From: Nageia nagi
Taxonomy: Eukaryota > Pinophyta
DNA: 64,000 bases
Assembly: GCA_050084985.1 (NCBI GenBank)
Contig: JBITNC010000001.1
Location: forward strand, 205,158,001-205,222,000
Direction: 5' to 3'
Shown here: positions 11,441 through 23,479 of the stretch, in pieces
Layout of the letters: each line of letters starts with the position of its first letter
Numbering within the stretch: position 1 is the stretch's first letter
Program-made: the position numbers and the translations under genes
The notes under the pieces: generated by a model
Database searches by the model: none
What the model saw: the letters and a program-made list of their open reading frames with translations, nothing else
Told to the model about the DNA's origin: nothing

Positions 11441-12670
11441 ATCTTAAGACAAGTGTGGTCATAAATTTATCCTTTATTTCTTGAAAGGATACTTCATAAT
11501 CAACTATCCATTCAAACTTAGTATCTTTATGAAGTAAGGAGAGTAGAGGGGCTATAATATTACTAAAATTTTGGATAAACTTTCTATAATAGCTATCATA
11601 ACCAAGAAATCCTCTTACATTAGTTTGATTTTCTAGAGTATATAGATGCTTGATCACCTCAATATTTTTAAAATCTACCTTGACTCCTTAAGCTGAAATG
11701 TGATGACTCAAAATAATACCTTATTAAACTAACATTAAATATTTTTCATAACTAAGAGAAAGGTTATGAGTTTCACACCTAATTAATAGTTTCTCCAAGT
11801 TATTCAAGGCTTCATTGAAGGTATCCCCATAGATTATAAAATCATCTATGTATACTTCCACATAGTAATTAGTCAAGTCAGTAAACATGACCAACATAAC
11901 TCTCTAGAATGTTGCTGGTGCATTATGTAGGCCAAATGGAAGAACCTTGTAAGCAAAAGTACCCTATGCACAAGTGAAGGTGGTCTTATCTTGATCCTTC
12001 TAAAAAATTTGAATATGATTCCACTAAATCCATTAATAAATGAAAAGTATTTATTTCTAGTGAGGTTATCAAGTACCAAGTCTATGAATGGTAATGGATA
12101 GTGATCTATAAGTAGCTTTATTCAAAGCTTGATAGTCCATATGCATTATTCATATCCCATTTTTCTTTAGTACTATTACTATAGACACCTCAAAATGAAC
12201 CATTATGTATTTAATAAATCATTTTAATCCCTTAATAGATTATTATGTAAAAAGGGATTAATAATGTATAAAAGAGGTGTAGGCCATGTATTTGATCCTT
12301 ATGGAGTGTGCAAGGGGTTGAAATATCAAAGTCATGTAAAATTGTATCATATATAAAGGCATCATTTGATGACCTATAAAATCATGGGCAAATAATCATT
12401 TCAAGCTAATACAAGGATTATCAATTGAAGGTCATTTGAAGGATTGCAACTTGTTATATTTATCTACATCATGCATCTATTATTCTGTAAGTTTGCATGT
12501 ATGAGATTGGATAGACAAAGCCAATTCTCAATAGTTTCTTAATTTATTATTTCATAATATCCTTAAGAGTAGGATTGATTCTCCTTGGAGGTTGGGTAAT
12601 GGGTCTTGAATTGTCAGTATAGATATGATGAGTGCAAACGTCAAGATGGATGTCCTTCATATCATAATAC
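11430..12670 (-). pseudogene. Ty3 reverse transcriptase
   Basis: The N-terminal fingers read RPITQPPRRINPTLKDIMK and IGFVYPIS near 12,620-12,500. A MDYQALNKATYRS block (R-x-L-N-K-x-T) lies near 12,140-12,100, then ARNKYFSF-like, AYKVLPFGLHNAPATF near 11,960-11,910 and the catalytic box YIDDFIIYG near 11,860-11,830, with both Asp residues intact. The thumb is open from 11657 to 11430: TNVRGFLGYDSYYRKFI and APLLSLLHKDTKFEW. About 200 bp of unreadable DNA splits the fingers from the palm near 12.3-12.45 kb, possibly a small insertion. Confidence 0.8.
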
Positions 12671-13199
12671 TCCTAAGGAAATACCTTAATATGTGCTTCT
12701 ATGACCTTGAAAGCTTTCTCCTCTTATTTTGTTGTTAATCAACTAATGATATTAAGAGGTTTACCTAGCTATATGTCAAATATCTTGATATCTTGATTTG
12801 ATAAATTGCTTTGATCTAAAATTTGTACCAAGGAGTTTAAAGGATAATTATGTGGAAAAGGTGAGTGGAATACCTTTGTCCTTTCTTGGAATACCTCTCC
12901 TTTTGGAATAATATGAGTCAATAGGCATTTAAATAGTCAAATTATATCAAATACCACATCCTATAGGTTCATCATTGCTTTCTTCTTGGTATATTCTTAT
13001 TCCTCAATTTTCTTTTCTTTAGTTGCTATTAATTCAAGAACTTAATTAGTTTCTTCCATATGCTTCTAAATGGTAATGGTGTCTAGTGCTGAAAAGGTAT
13101 CTTATTCCTAAAACTATAGCTCATCAACCCATATTTGACCCTAATATTCTAATGAAGGTTTGGCTAGAGGATAAAGGGATAGAGTCTTGGAACTTTAAC

Positions 13200-13950
13200 C
13201 ATTTGAGATCATCATATACCTTGAACTACAATTAATGAATATAATAATAGTTGCTAACCATGGTCAGCTTAGGATGAACAGATATCCACCATGATGTGCC
13301 TTTGTCTTTAGTATTAGAAAATCTATGGGGTAACTCCATGAGTCAATGGAAGTTTGCACATCTACTATGATACCTTTTGGCTTGGCCATAGACTAATCTA
13401 CCATTTGCAAAATAGTTGAAGTAGGATGGATATTGTAAAGTGCTAGTTTTTTTATCATGTCCATGGTTATTACATTAATTGCTTCCCCCAAGTTGACTAA
13501 AGCATTCTAAATTATTATGAGGGTAATGGAGATTATGATGACTAGAATTATTTGATATCCATATTTAGAAATAACCAATGTTATTGATAGTAACTCAACC
13601 ACCTTACCATCCACTTGGATGGTTTTGGGAAGAGCTTTCTTCCTACCTTCCAAATGTAAAGATCTTTGATAATATTGTTAAGCTCAAAAACTATTTTTAT
13701 TGCTTGTAACACAAGTATGATATGTGTAAGTTTCTAAGTGCCTTTAACAAGTCAAATTATTCCTCTTGAGATGGTGACTCTAATCTGTTAGGATATGGGA
13801 TGAATTTTATCTTGCTTTGGTCTTTAGTCAATTTTTCCTTCTCTTTATCTTTATCTAATAAGTCATTTTCAATTTTAGTGATAATAGGGGAGGTTGGCCT
13901 ATCCAATGTATTACTAAATATTAATTGAATGGTGCTAACTAATACAGTAT
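13200..13950 (-). pseudogene. Ty3 protease region, Athila-like
   Basis: Near 13,840-13,740 the minus strand reads FIPYPNRLESP followed by FDLLKALRNLHI, the conserved lead-in (P-F-P-x-R-L ... F-x-x-L-K-x-L-x-I) of Athila-type proteases. Then LGEAINVITMDMIKKL (D-L-G-A-S-x-N expected, active-site Asp not evident), KPKGIIVDVQTSIDSW, YPIDFLIL and a P-W-L-A-T motif equivalent to G-R-P-F-L-A-T near 13,270. Several frameshifts are present. In an intact element this domain matures Gag-Pol. Confidence 0.6.
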
Positions 13951-14199
13951 CATCATGATCAACATGATAGGCATTTGAGGTATGGCTATTATTATTAGGT
14001 TTTGCAATAGATTGAGCTAGGAGAGAAGGTTATCTTGGTGGCTATTATTATTAAGTAGAATCTTGTTGCAAATGTCCTTACAATAATGGTTGATGTTGAT
14101 TGTTCTAAAATATCCTTTTCTAATTATTTTAAAAGTTTTTATGGTTATTCTATCTCTATTGGTCATTCTACCATGGTGCTCTCCACTACATAAATTGTG

Positions 14200-15100
14200 A
14201 CCAATCTTCATTTAGCATCCATGGCATAGGAAATGGTATGAATTAAACCATAGGTTGCTAATAAAAATTATTTTTTGTCCAATAAAATTCATGCTAACCA
14301 AATACATTTGAGCTATTAATAAGCAATTACATTCATCAATTAAATTATTTCAATTACATAAACTACAAATTTTAGTTTTATTGAGGGGACATTTATGCAG
14401 TGCATACTTTTTTTTTTGTACCTAGGAAAATATAATGTTGGTGACTCCTAAGACTTTGTTGTAGTCTTTGGTCCAGCTTTTATCCAATTCAACTCACATA
14501 ATATATTAGTTTTGAAATTAGTCAATTCTTCCATGAGTGCACTAACTGAACCAAAGTTCTATTATAATTTGAGTTTTCTAATTGGGGTCTTGGTACTTGA
14601 GTAGTTTTTGTATAAAGCTATGATCTCATATAAATTTAATTTATGCATATTTCCTCTTCTTATCAAGTTTAAGAAATCCAAATATGAATCCAATAATCCT
14701 CTTAAAAATATAAGTTTTGAGAATTCTAGATCAAGGGTTTTTCCACATATTTTATATGCAAACAAAAATCTATCAAGGTAATCTTTAAGGATTTTTGTCT
14801 CCTCTTGTTTAATGCAAAATAATTCATCTTTTATGTATCTAACCTTGTATTACTCTAAGAATCTCTCCATCTTAGGAAAAGTTGAAATAGAGTTAGGTGG
14901 AAGTCCCATGATGCATTTCATTTCATTATTATTTAGGATTGATGGAAACAATTTAAACTTTTGAGCTTTAGATTCATATTCATAAGTTCTACATAACACT
15001 TTAAACTCATATAAAAACTAATTAGAATATTCACTAAAAAATACTCTAAAATTTTTAAGGTTTGAGGGGGAAATATTTTCATTGGTACATCTACTTCAAG
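14200..15100 (-). pseudogene. Ty3 gag capsid remnant of the second minus-strand element
   Basis: A continuous minus-strand frame from about 15,000 to 14,560 contains FKLFPSILNNNEMKC, MERFLEXYKVRYIKDELF, QEETKILKDYLDRFL and, in the open part 14765-14562, LIFLRGLLDSYLDFLN followed by a helical segment ending in KNYSS. These match the helices of plant Ty3 gag (W-x-x-L, F-x-x-F-x-x-G-L-x-x-x-x-L-D-x-L-N). The nucleocapsid zinc knuckle was not identified. 14.0-14.2 kb is readable but unassigned. Confidence 0.65.
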
Positions 15101-15299
15101 TGTGAGTATGATGGGGTATGTAAAGGTCTTGTGTGCATTCTATAGAACTACACCACTCGTGCCTCCTCTAGTTCTAGTTTTGTTCCTCGCTTCAACACTA
15201 GCACCTCTTTACTTGTTATTTTTGGGATGTAAAGCCCTATTTATTTGGCTAATTTACCTTTGGCATGATCAAAAAATTGGTAAAGAATATATTTAGTTT

Positions 15300-17400
15300 T
15301 CTTCTTTTCTTATGTCATTAAAAGGTCTTAGTCCCTGCACTTGAGAGACTCACCAATCTTTCTTATATGGGAGGATTTTGCTTTTCCAATTTTACTACTT
15401 GAAATCTTGGAAAACCTAGTACATTTTAATCTAAAGTCACTTATTCCTATATGGCATCCATGGTTATTGGAGAGGATATATCTCTCAACCTCTAAGAATA
15501 CCTAATTATATTTCTTGTGCCTCAACGTTTGACTAGGATGGATTCTAGAAACACTTGTTGGCTACCTATCTAAGTATGTTATTTTAGGCCTACTAGCTTA
15601 GACCCACCATTAGTGATACTATTGCATTCTCTTGGAACCCCCTCTCTACTTTTGATCATCAAAGAAAAACTACTTTCATATGAAGCATAGAGGAGTACTA
15701 ATTGATGTATGACATCTAGTGGGCTCTCTTGAGGTTCACTAGTCAAAGGACTAGGAAATATCTTCTCCTTTTTGGGAGGTTCAATGAACTCCATATCCTA
15801 TGCAATTGGTATATGATATTCCTAAGAACTATCAACATTTTCTTCTTCTAGATCTAGTTCTATTCTATTTCTTTCTATTACTAGAACTTCATCACTTGAT
15901 ATGTCCTTCTCCAAAATAAGTTTTCTTTTTAATCTATTGCTCCTACTTGGTTCCTCCTTTTCAAGTAGACTAGAGATTGGCCTTTCTTCCATACTTTTCA
16001 ATTCTTTAACTTTGAATTTTAATTGACCCTTGTAATTACACATGAACTTACTTCTTTTGGAGGCTATAATCTTCTTTTATTTTGTGTTCTTAACATTCAT
16101 TCTTCCTCCTTTCATCCCCCATTTAGATCCAATTATCATGAAGGTATCAGTGCCTCTGCATACTCTTAGGATTTAGTTTGTGATGAATCTTCACTATCCA
16201 TTAGTTGTTGGGAATATCTAGTGGAAGCCTCCTTTTCCATCACTTTCTTCTTAGTGCTTTCCAAGCTTTTTCTACATTGTCAAATTAGATAGGGGCCTAT
16301 GCTGGGGACTTGTATCATTTATTTAACCTCTTGGTTATTATTGCCATATGTTCTACCCTTGTTTGATAATTTTCCTACTTTATTCATACCAATTTTGCAA
16401 ACTCTACCATAAATAATGAATTTTACCCTAGGAACTTTTCTAAGAGCCATAGCTAAAGCTCTTTCTACAACTAATTTGATGATAGTTCTATGCAAAGGTA
16501 AAGGAGCTCATTCTTGTTTAAACTTTTCAATTGAGATTGCTAAAGTATTGAATATAAAGAAGGGGAAGTTTACCTTATATATATCTTGAAATATGAAATG
16601 ATTCAGCAAGAAAAAATGTAAATTTAAGAAGTTTGTTCTCCCTTCCAGCATTACATATTTGATCAATACTAAAGCCATGTCATCCCAAGGTTTGGGGATT
16701 TATTCTCATACCACCCCTATATGATATTTCTCTTGATCTTTTAATGTTATCACTTTCATTTTTCAATTTACCCTCTTTTATAATATGTAGACCCTCATTT
16801 GGAATCATAGTAGCCTATGTCATTATATTAAGGCTAAACACAATCTCCCTTTCATTGACCTTACACCTACCATTCTCCCATGATTTTGGTACTTCTAGAA
16901 AAATCTCATCATCATGCCCTCTGCATGCATCAATAAACCTCTCTAACCTACCCTCACAAATTATATCCCATAATAATAAGTTACTCTTGATCTCATTCAG
17001 GGAAGATGAATCCACTCTTATCAGGTCACTCCCCATCTCTATAGCTTTAAAACATTCTTGCTACACTTATACCTATGTTATATTATTTGAGACTCAATAC
17101 TAGATTCTTCCTCACCACCATCAAAAATTATGGCAACAAGTTCATCTCATCACTGGATGTGCTTCTCACACTTGATGGGAAAGTTAATGTAGGGTGGCTC
17201 ATGATAAGGATCATTGGGATTCCAACTTGGGGCCTTGAGATGAATCCAACTTCTTTGATAGAATTGATAGATCAAGGATATGGTGTATCTTCTAGGAAAG
17301 CTTGCTTTCCTTCAAGTCATACAAAAAGGATCAACATCAAACACCATTTGCTAAGATATGTAGGCACTTCATCTAATAATCTGGGCTTGATTTGAGAGAT
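15300..17400 (-). pseudogene. Long unrecognised ORF remnant with the recurrent 'SWENGRC' domain
   Basis: Minus-strand text runs from about 17,390 to 15,330. The best-kept part, 17036-16815, contains LLLWDIICEGRLERFIDAC, then SWENGRCKVNEREIVFSL and ATMIPNEG. From 16,680 to 16,440 it continues as ENKLLKFTFFLLNHFIF and PLPLHRTIIKLVVERAL. A charged low-complexity tail follows (16043-15822, Lys/Glu/Ser-rich; 15794-15579). The same order of motifs occurs at 33.34-33.95 kb. The pattern W-x-N-G...I-x-F-s...G-x-P-x-x-G is reminiscent of plant mobile-domain or Transposase_28-type proteins, but I cannot place it. It lies directly upstream of the Ty3 gag, so it may be an extra ORF of that element. Confidence 0.4.
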
Positions 17401-18009
17401 TCAGCTAAAAAGGACTTGAGTTCTTTGGAATATATAAATATGACTAGGTGTATTGATTCTTTATGATGACTCATCAACCCTCAAGCTTGCTTCATCTTAG
17501 GAGGACAAATTTTGAAATAGCACCTTCGTGTTTAACCCATACTTTACCCTATATGGATCATGATTTTATTACATAAAGATTTAATAATAAAGAGTCTTTA
17601 AGAACTAGCTATTTTTAATTTGACTAATTGAAAAGTTTTTCCTATTGATTAGTCACATTTTCCTTCTTGGAATGGTATGATTCCATGTTCTAATTGAAAG
17701 GAGATGCATAACTCCTAGGGATGAATAAGAGGATCTATTAATGATCCAACCAAAATTAACAAGCAATTGGGAGAGTAATATTAAATCTTTAAAAATTTTC
17801 TATAAGTGTTCCATAAGTTCCACCTAAACTAAACCCTAATTGGTCTGTTTTGAGTATAGTTGAAAAGGGAGTCTAATTATTTTTAAGCTTATACTACCAC
17901 CTAGTTTATAAAAATGGCAAGATGTATCCATGTATACTTATTAAGAAAGAATATTTTTGATCCTTTTTATTACTTGATTTTTTTATTGTACATGTATTAG
18001 ATCACTTGG
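17400..18009. other. No recognisable gene
   Basis: Mixed AT-rich DNA between the minus-strand ORF and a plus-strand integrase tail. Weak coding-like text on the plus strand from 17.8 kb probably belongs to the latter's integrase, but no motif can be defended before 18,010. Confidence 0.35.
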
Positions 18010-18175
18010 ATGTTAAAGCTATTCCCATCGAGTCCTATCTTTAGGACTAGGAAGATGAGTAATAAAGAGATATATAAATGTTTAGCTTATTGGATGAATT
18101 TTTCTAAATAATCTTCCATTTGGGAAGATATGCTTCTTATGAAAAATAATTTCTACATTATTTGAAATGATTATA
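18010..18175 (+). pseudogene. Chromodomain-like C-terminus of a Ty3 integrase
   Basis: The plus strand reads VKAIPIES, then FRTRKMSNKEIYKCLAYW and, after a stop, SSIWEDMLLMKNNF. This matches the tail of plant Ty3 pol (P-x-x-I-L-x-x-R-x-x-K ... V-x-W ... D-x-T-W-E-D), a chromodomain or its degenerate relative that guides integration. One internal stop and a small shift are seen. It sits about 60 bp before a polypurine tract and LTR start in the same orientation, which supports the call. Confidence 0.5.
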
Positions 18176-18232
18176 TAAACTTTAATGCACTATGTTATTA
18201 ATATTATTTGAGAATGTAGTGGACTGTGTTCA

Positions 18233-18244
18233 TTTTAAGGGGGG
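18233..18244 (+). promoter_or_regulatory. Polypurine tract before a 3' LTR
   Basis: TTTTAAGGGGGG directly precedes TGTATGTAATGACCCACCC. A purine run followed by TG is the usual 3' LTR junction, where plus-strand DNA synthesis is primed. Confidence 0.55.
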
Positions 18245-18249
18245 TTGTA

Positions 18250-19260
18250 TGTAATGACCCACCCATTTATACTTACTATGACCTGATGTTGGATAGGCCA
18301 TCTGAGAAGCCCTTGTGCTATGTAGGTATTGTATTATTTAATATTTCATATTAATCTATCCAAAACCACATATTTTTATTAAGATCATTAAAAATACCCA
18401 TAAAATCAATTTTGGACCCTAGATTAACATTCCACTTCTGGAAACATCTCTTTTTGATCGAGTGTTGAAATATTGCCTCTTCTTTGGAATCCCCTACTTG
18501 GAGTTAATATTTAATAACAAATGGAGTAAATTGTTTACTTGCATGTGCATTATATATTTTGTAATATTAGTTGAAATAATAAAGTTTGTAAGGGTTAGCC
18601 ATAACTTTTCCTAGTACATTACCATTTTCCTAATGTCATCATAAATGGAAGGTAGCTATTATTTGAGTTAAGTCTCTTAGTTTTGCATGACTCCTAGAAT
18701 ACATTCACATGATAATTTTTGATATTTAATAATTTCAAATAGTTTATGATTTATGGTTTCATAACATTAACACTTTTGTTTTATACCATCACTTTAATTT
18801 GATAATTGTTATTTCCATTTGATTTCCAAGATTAATGAACTTTATAATTTAAATTAATCTATATTTTTATATAATAGGTTTAATTTAGAAATTTGTGAAT
18901 ATGTTTGGATTCTATGAAATTATATTGTTTTATAGAGTAATATTCCATAGTGTTTTATAAATTTTATTGAGATATTATAAATGATTTTTGAAGAAAAGTA
19001 TGGTAGTATACTTCAATTATGTAAAGATACATCGTTATTTGAAATTTTGTATACTTGGCGTTATGAAAAAAATGATGAAATATTTTAAATTAAAATGGCA
19101 TAAATATGAATGATATTTATTAAATTACCCCATGATCAAGGAAGACAGGTAGTCCTTAAGTGACACCCTGAACTTCTCAAGATCAGGAATAAAGCATTCA
19201 TTAAAATATTTGCCATTATCTAGTTAGAATTGCTTAGAAAGATTTAAATGTTTTAATTAA
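18250..19260 (+). repeat. Putative 3' LTR of a plus-strand Ty3 element, end uncertain
   Basis: It starts TGTAATGACCCACCC after the polypurine tract. No coding motif lies inside. Near 19,131-19,260 it contains ATGATCAAGGAAGACAGGTAGT, recovered in diverged form at about 62,637-62,720 (CATGACCAAGGAAGAGAGGTAGT), so the segment belongs to a repeated family. The CA end was not located. Confidence 0.4.
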
Positions 19261-20558
19261 TTATTTTAAGTGACCACACATATAGGGTTAGGATGCATAT
19301 TAGTAAATGAAAGGTTTATTTGATATTCATTATACTCATACCCAAATACTAGTACTCAAAACCTCAACCAAGTCTTGGTTCTCTTAGTTTGATGCATGTA
19401 TGTGGGAATGATAAGGTTTCGAAGACCATTAAGAAATCATGAAGTAAATTAATTATCTACTGTATATATAGAAAAACCTAGTGATGTATTTGAATATGGG
19501 GTTATTATGATTTGTAAATTTAACAAACCCTAATAAAGTCATAACAAGTATGGAAATTCAAGTATGAATAAATGAATTATATATTCATACATAGCCTTAT
19601 TGTATAATAATTTAATACCAAAATAATTTTATGTAATCCTTAACTCTTTTGTATAAAATCAAGAAGGCTACATTTGTATAGAAAACCTTAGTATTACTAG
19701 TATTCAAAAACATAATCAAGGATTAGAGTCATACTTATTATGATGTAATTATAGGATCTTGGTCTATTGAATAAATACGATAATGTTGAACTAGGTGTGA
19801 AACTAAGATGGGGGGTGAAAAATTGTATTAAAATTAATGTATAAAACTTAGAATACTTAAAATAATGTAGTGGAAAAATTGATACCAAACAAAGAAAGCA
19901 AATTAAGAGACAATCACACATCACCATATATAATGAGGTTCACCATTTAGGCTACATCCCTAGAAATGACTACTTGGAATTCCATCCAAATCTAGCCTTT
20001 TCAAAGCACTAACTTTACAAATTTTCACATCACCCACTATTGAGAGTAGCACCAACTAACCCAATATTTAGCAGTACCAACTATAAGGAGCACCAAACCC
20101 TATTTCAAAGCACCAACTTAGATAATATATAAATCTTTGGAAATAGTTTAAATTCTATAAATAAGACCCTGAGTGGTCTATATCACAACTTATTTTCCTA
20201 TAATAAACATGTTATTTTATGTTCTTCATGATATTCCAAAATTATATATCTTCAAATTTTGCACAAACTATAAAAAGGATGGGCTCCATCAAACATTGAG
20301 ATCTTGAGTTATAATTGAAACTATGAGACTCCCTTTTTATGCTATACTTTTATTTTCTTTCTCTAAAACATCTTGCATCTCAAACCTACACCATTCTTAA
20401 TATATATATTTTTCTAAGTGGCTCTTACACTTCTCTCAATGACTCTTCCTCTTTTCTCAATGACTCTTTCTCTTCTCTCAATTTCTAATTTCTCTTATCT
20501 AGCATTTTAGTGTTGAACATTGTAAGATGAAGGAAGATGTATCCATTCAAAATTTAGA
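19261..20558. other. No gene; LTR-like and low-complexity DNA
   Basis: No conserved motif was found. 20,000-20,110 repeats the word CACCAAC four times or so, and 20,430-20,480 repeats TGACTCTTYCTCTT. The open frame near 19697-19927 (minus) is hydrophobic AT-rich text without identifiable content. Confidence 0.35.
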
Positions 20559-20995
20559 GTGAGCTAGTACTAAAACATGGAAATGAGCTATATTCAACAC
20601 ATTGGAAAAGTCCTGGGGGTCATACATCCTTGATTTAGTGGACTCAAGTGTTCACCTCCTCTTACAATCTTTATTTTTCCTTAGCAAGTCTTGTTATAAT
20701 TTAGCAGGTATTATTGAAACTTGATATGCTATCTTTATTTGTCCTTAGTGGGTTTGTTACACCTAAAAAGGTATTGTTGAAACCTAAGATACTTATCAAA
20801 CTTATCACTCATTCATTTCTCCTAAAAAAATTGACATCATTAATCAAAACTAGCAAGGTTTGTTGAATATAGAGTTATGAACATCTCCCATCATGAAGCT
20901 CTATTAGAACCACCCATTGATTAAGCCATTTGGAGCTCATTGATGAAACTATCTAATACCCATTGATTTCTATCAAAAAAGTATGATGTCATCAT
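20559..20995 (+). repeat. Diverged repeat, copy 2 (partner at 8.23 kb)
   Basis: ACATGGAAATGAGCTATATTCAACACATT, then GGGGGTCATAC, GTGGACTC and TTAGCAAGTC, are collinear with 8249-8375. GTATGATGTCATCATTAGA at 20,980 matches 8437. Same orientation as copy 1. Confidence 0.45.
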
Positions 20996-21011
20996 TAGAT
21001 TTTCATGGATC

Positions 21012-21215
21012 CTACTTCACTTGAATCTTTTGACAACATCACATGATACATACTTCTCTTGACTCTTTTGATAACATTATCCACTGCATACTGCACTTAA
21101 CTCTTTTGATAATATCACCCACTATATACATCACTTAACTCTTTTGAAAATATCACCCGCTATATACTTCACTTAACTCTTTTTACAATATTACCCATTG
21201 TATACTTCACTTAAC
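21012..21215. repeat. Tandem repeat, about 5 copies of a 41-bp unit
   Basis: Units have the form ATACTTCACTTAACTCTTTT followed by GA, an A/T stretch and CACCCACTAT, in imperfect copies. It is the first of three adjacent arrays with different units. Confidence 0.8.
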
Positions 21216-21232
21216 ACATATCTATGTACAAC

Positions 21233-21357
21233 AAGGCTTAGAAATAACACCCAAAAATAATACAAGGCCCAAAAACAATACTCAAAAATAATAAAAGGCT
21301 TGAAAACAATGTCCAAAAATAATACAAGGCCTAGAAACAAACATGGGTATCCTAAAT
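21233..21357. repeat. Tandem repeat, about 4 copies of a 31-bp unit
   Basis: Units read AAGGCYTRGAAACAAT followed by a CCCAAAAATAATAC-type half. It begins 17 bp after the previous array ends and shares no unit with it. Confidence 0.8.
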
Positions 21358-21358
21358 T

Positions 21359-21490
21359 TTAATAGGGCCTAGACCAACTGCTCCAAAATCCATAATAGGA
21401 CCAAGATTGACTACTCCAAAATCTACGATAGAACCTAGACTGACTACTCCAAAATCCATAATAGGACCTGGACTAATAGCTTCAAAATTG
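21359..21490. repeat. Tandem repeat, about 4 copies of a 33-bp unit
   Basis: Units have the form ATAGGACCTAGACTGACTAC followed by TCCAAAATCCATA, imperfect. It abuts the 31-bp array with almost no spacer. Confidence 0.8.
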
Positions 21491-23479
21491 CACACAACTT
21501 TGTTATTACTCCAATAACTAATCCCATTATGGTTACAACAATGAAAACACCACTACACCATACTCAATAGATAATTCATCATTTGAATATTAAAGGCCTA
21601 TGCTTAAACATGAGTACAATAGTTTCAAATAATGAAATTTATATGATAACACACTTATATATCTAAGTGAAAAGGATAATAAGTTCAATAATAATCATAA
21701 TTGGAGCAATAATATCACTAGGTTAGAGGACTAATTCTTGACCTAATTAAGTTTGCTATAAATATGTATCAAGAGATAAGTTAGAACTCCTTATAGAGGC
21801 TAATAAAAATGAATCCAACTATAATACAAATTTGTTTCATACCTTATTAGAAATCTCTTTGTATCACTTAGGTTAGAGTGTCTAAGGATATGAACTTATA
21901 TTGGAGAGTTAGCAGCTAGTGTATTGTAGCATAAATAAAAGTAATTGGTTAGATACACATGCTTGAAAATATATGGTTTATGATGTGAACCCATAAAATT
22001 TTAAATACTAATAAATATTCAAAGGTTGAATATGATCCCTAATTGATATTTAGGGATATCTAGAAGATTTATATAACTAAAAATGTTTGAAAATATAGAT
22101 GGGAGTTATAACTTTCTAGAAAGTGATGTTGGTCTTGGTTAGTCATAAAATTTAAATGAGAAGACTTAACCAAGTGTGGTAATCATTTTATAAGCATACT
22201 AATGCATAAAATTGATCTAAATCCCAATTCAATTGCATGAAAACCATTGTTTAGATAATTGGTTTACAATGGCCATCAAAAAATGATGGTTCATTTTGTC
22301 TAAGGGAAAATAGAAAAAATATTGAAATGAGCATACAAAATGAAAAGAGAATTATAATATATAATATACCATGAGTGAGGATCACTCTATGTTGGACACC
22401 CTTACTAGAAGTATATGACTTAAAAGATTTGCAATACTTGTTATCACTCGATGACAAAGTTATACTTATAAAGCAAGATTCCTTTTGTCTAGTCATGTAT
22501 GTGGGACTATTGATTTTGGATACTATAGTGTTTATTCTATGATGGCTTCTTGAGTAAGCTACATTTTATGTTTCCTTCTTGTGTACACTTAAATTATTTA
22601 CTATTAATGATTAATTGATGTATCATATTACTTTGTAGAATATATTTGATTCAATGCATATCATATTTGATTTCTAAAATATATTTTTAGAAAGATGATT
22701 GAGTTTTAATTTGAGAGTTAAATCTACAAGCCTGATTATTAGCTTGTCACCCTAAAAGTTGGAGTTTTCTTTATAAAATTTTTAAATAAAATGATTAGAC
22801 AAAACAAAACACTTGAGGATATTATTGTCATAATATCCATGGCTCCCCAAGATATGGGAAAGGGGATGTTAAGAAACATGGTGGACCTAGCTAATAGATA
22901 TGGGTAGGCTAGTGTTCCATACCCCTAACAGGTTGTCAGATAGGGGTAGTAGTAAAAAAAAACTATAGTTATTAGGTGAGGGTAACTTGTCATATTTCTT
23001 ACAAGTAAGTATATAAGAATATGATGATTATTCCATAGCCAATGAAACTATACCTATTTCCTATGAAAGATTACTTTAGGATAATCTATATGTGCCTATG
23101 ATTTAGAGGGTTATTCATTTGGTAATGATTTATAAACTTATGGATGAGTGTTCTCTTGGGTGATATAGGCCCCAAGTAAAGAACCATAATGCCATGAATA
23201 GATTATCTATTGCATAGTTTATGTACAGAAATGGAGGGATCACCTATGTGACATATTTCAATGAGATGAGCATTGTGTAGTGAATATCAAAAAGTTTTGA
23301 TCAAGATTGGTTAATCTAGATTTAGCTAATATTTCCATGTTGGTACTAACTAACTAGTAATGTTGACATGGTCATGCAGATTGCATTTGTCTATTCCTAA
23401 ATTATTTGAGTGCTAAACATATATAAAAAATAGGAATAAATTTTAGGATTTTGGTAAAGTCAAGAATAGGTGGAGTGTT
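21491..23479. other. No recognisable gene
   Basis: AT-rich DNA without assignable domains on either strand. Short open frames (for example 22496-22251 minus) lack conserved content. 22,860-23,400 has faint coding-like plus-strand text that may be the decayed 5' part of the Tat-like fragment that follows, but it does not align visibly with the copy at 49.6-51.4 kb. Confidence 0.35.

Larger units (their letters stand above)
9880..15100 (-). mobile_element. Second minus-strand Ty3/gypsy element, gag to integrase
   Basis: Reading from right to left on the minus strand, gag (15.1-14.2 kb), protease (13.6-13.2), reverse transcriptase (12.7-11.4), RNase H (11.4-11.0) and integrase (10.97-9.9) follow in the canonical Ty3 order. 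The protease text resembles Athila-type elements. Frames are broken, but RT to integrase is readable almost continuously. LTR ends were not resolved. The diverged repeats at 8.2 and 20.6 kb are candidates. The element is non-functional as it stands. Confidence 0.8.

Noticed and set aside
17075-17395. 106-codon plus-strand open frame
   Set aside because: The opposite strand continues the unrecognised minus-strand ORF (motifs at 17036-16440), and the plus frame has no conserved content.
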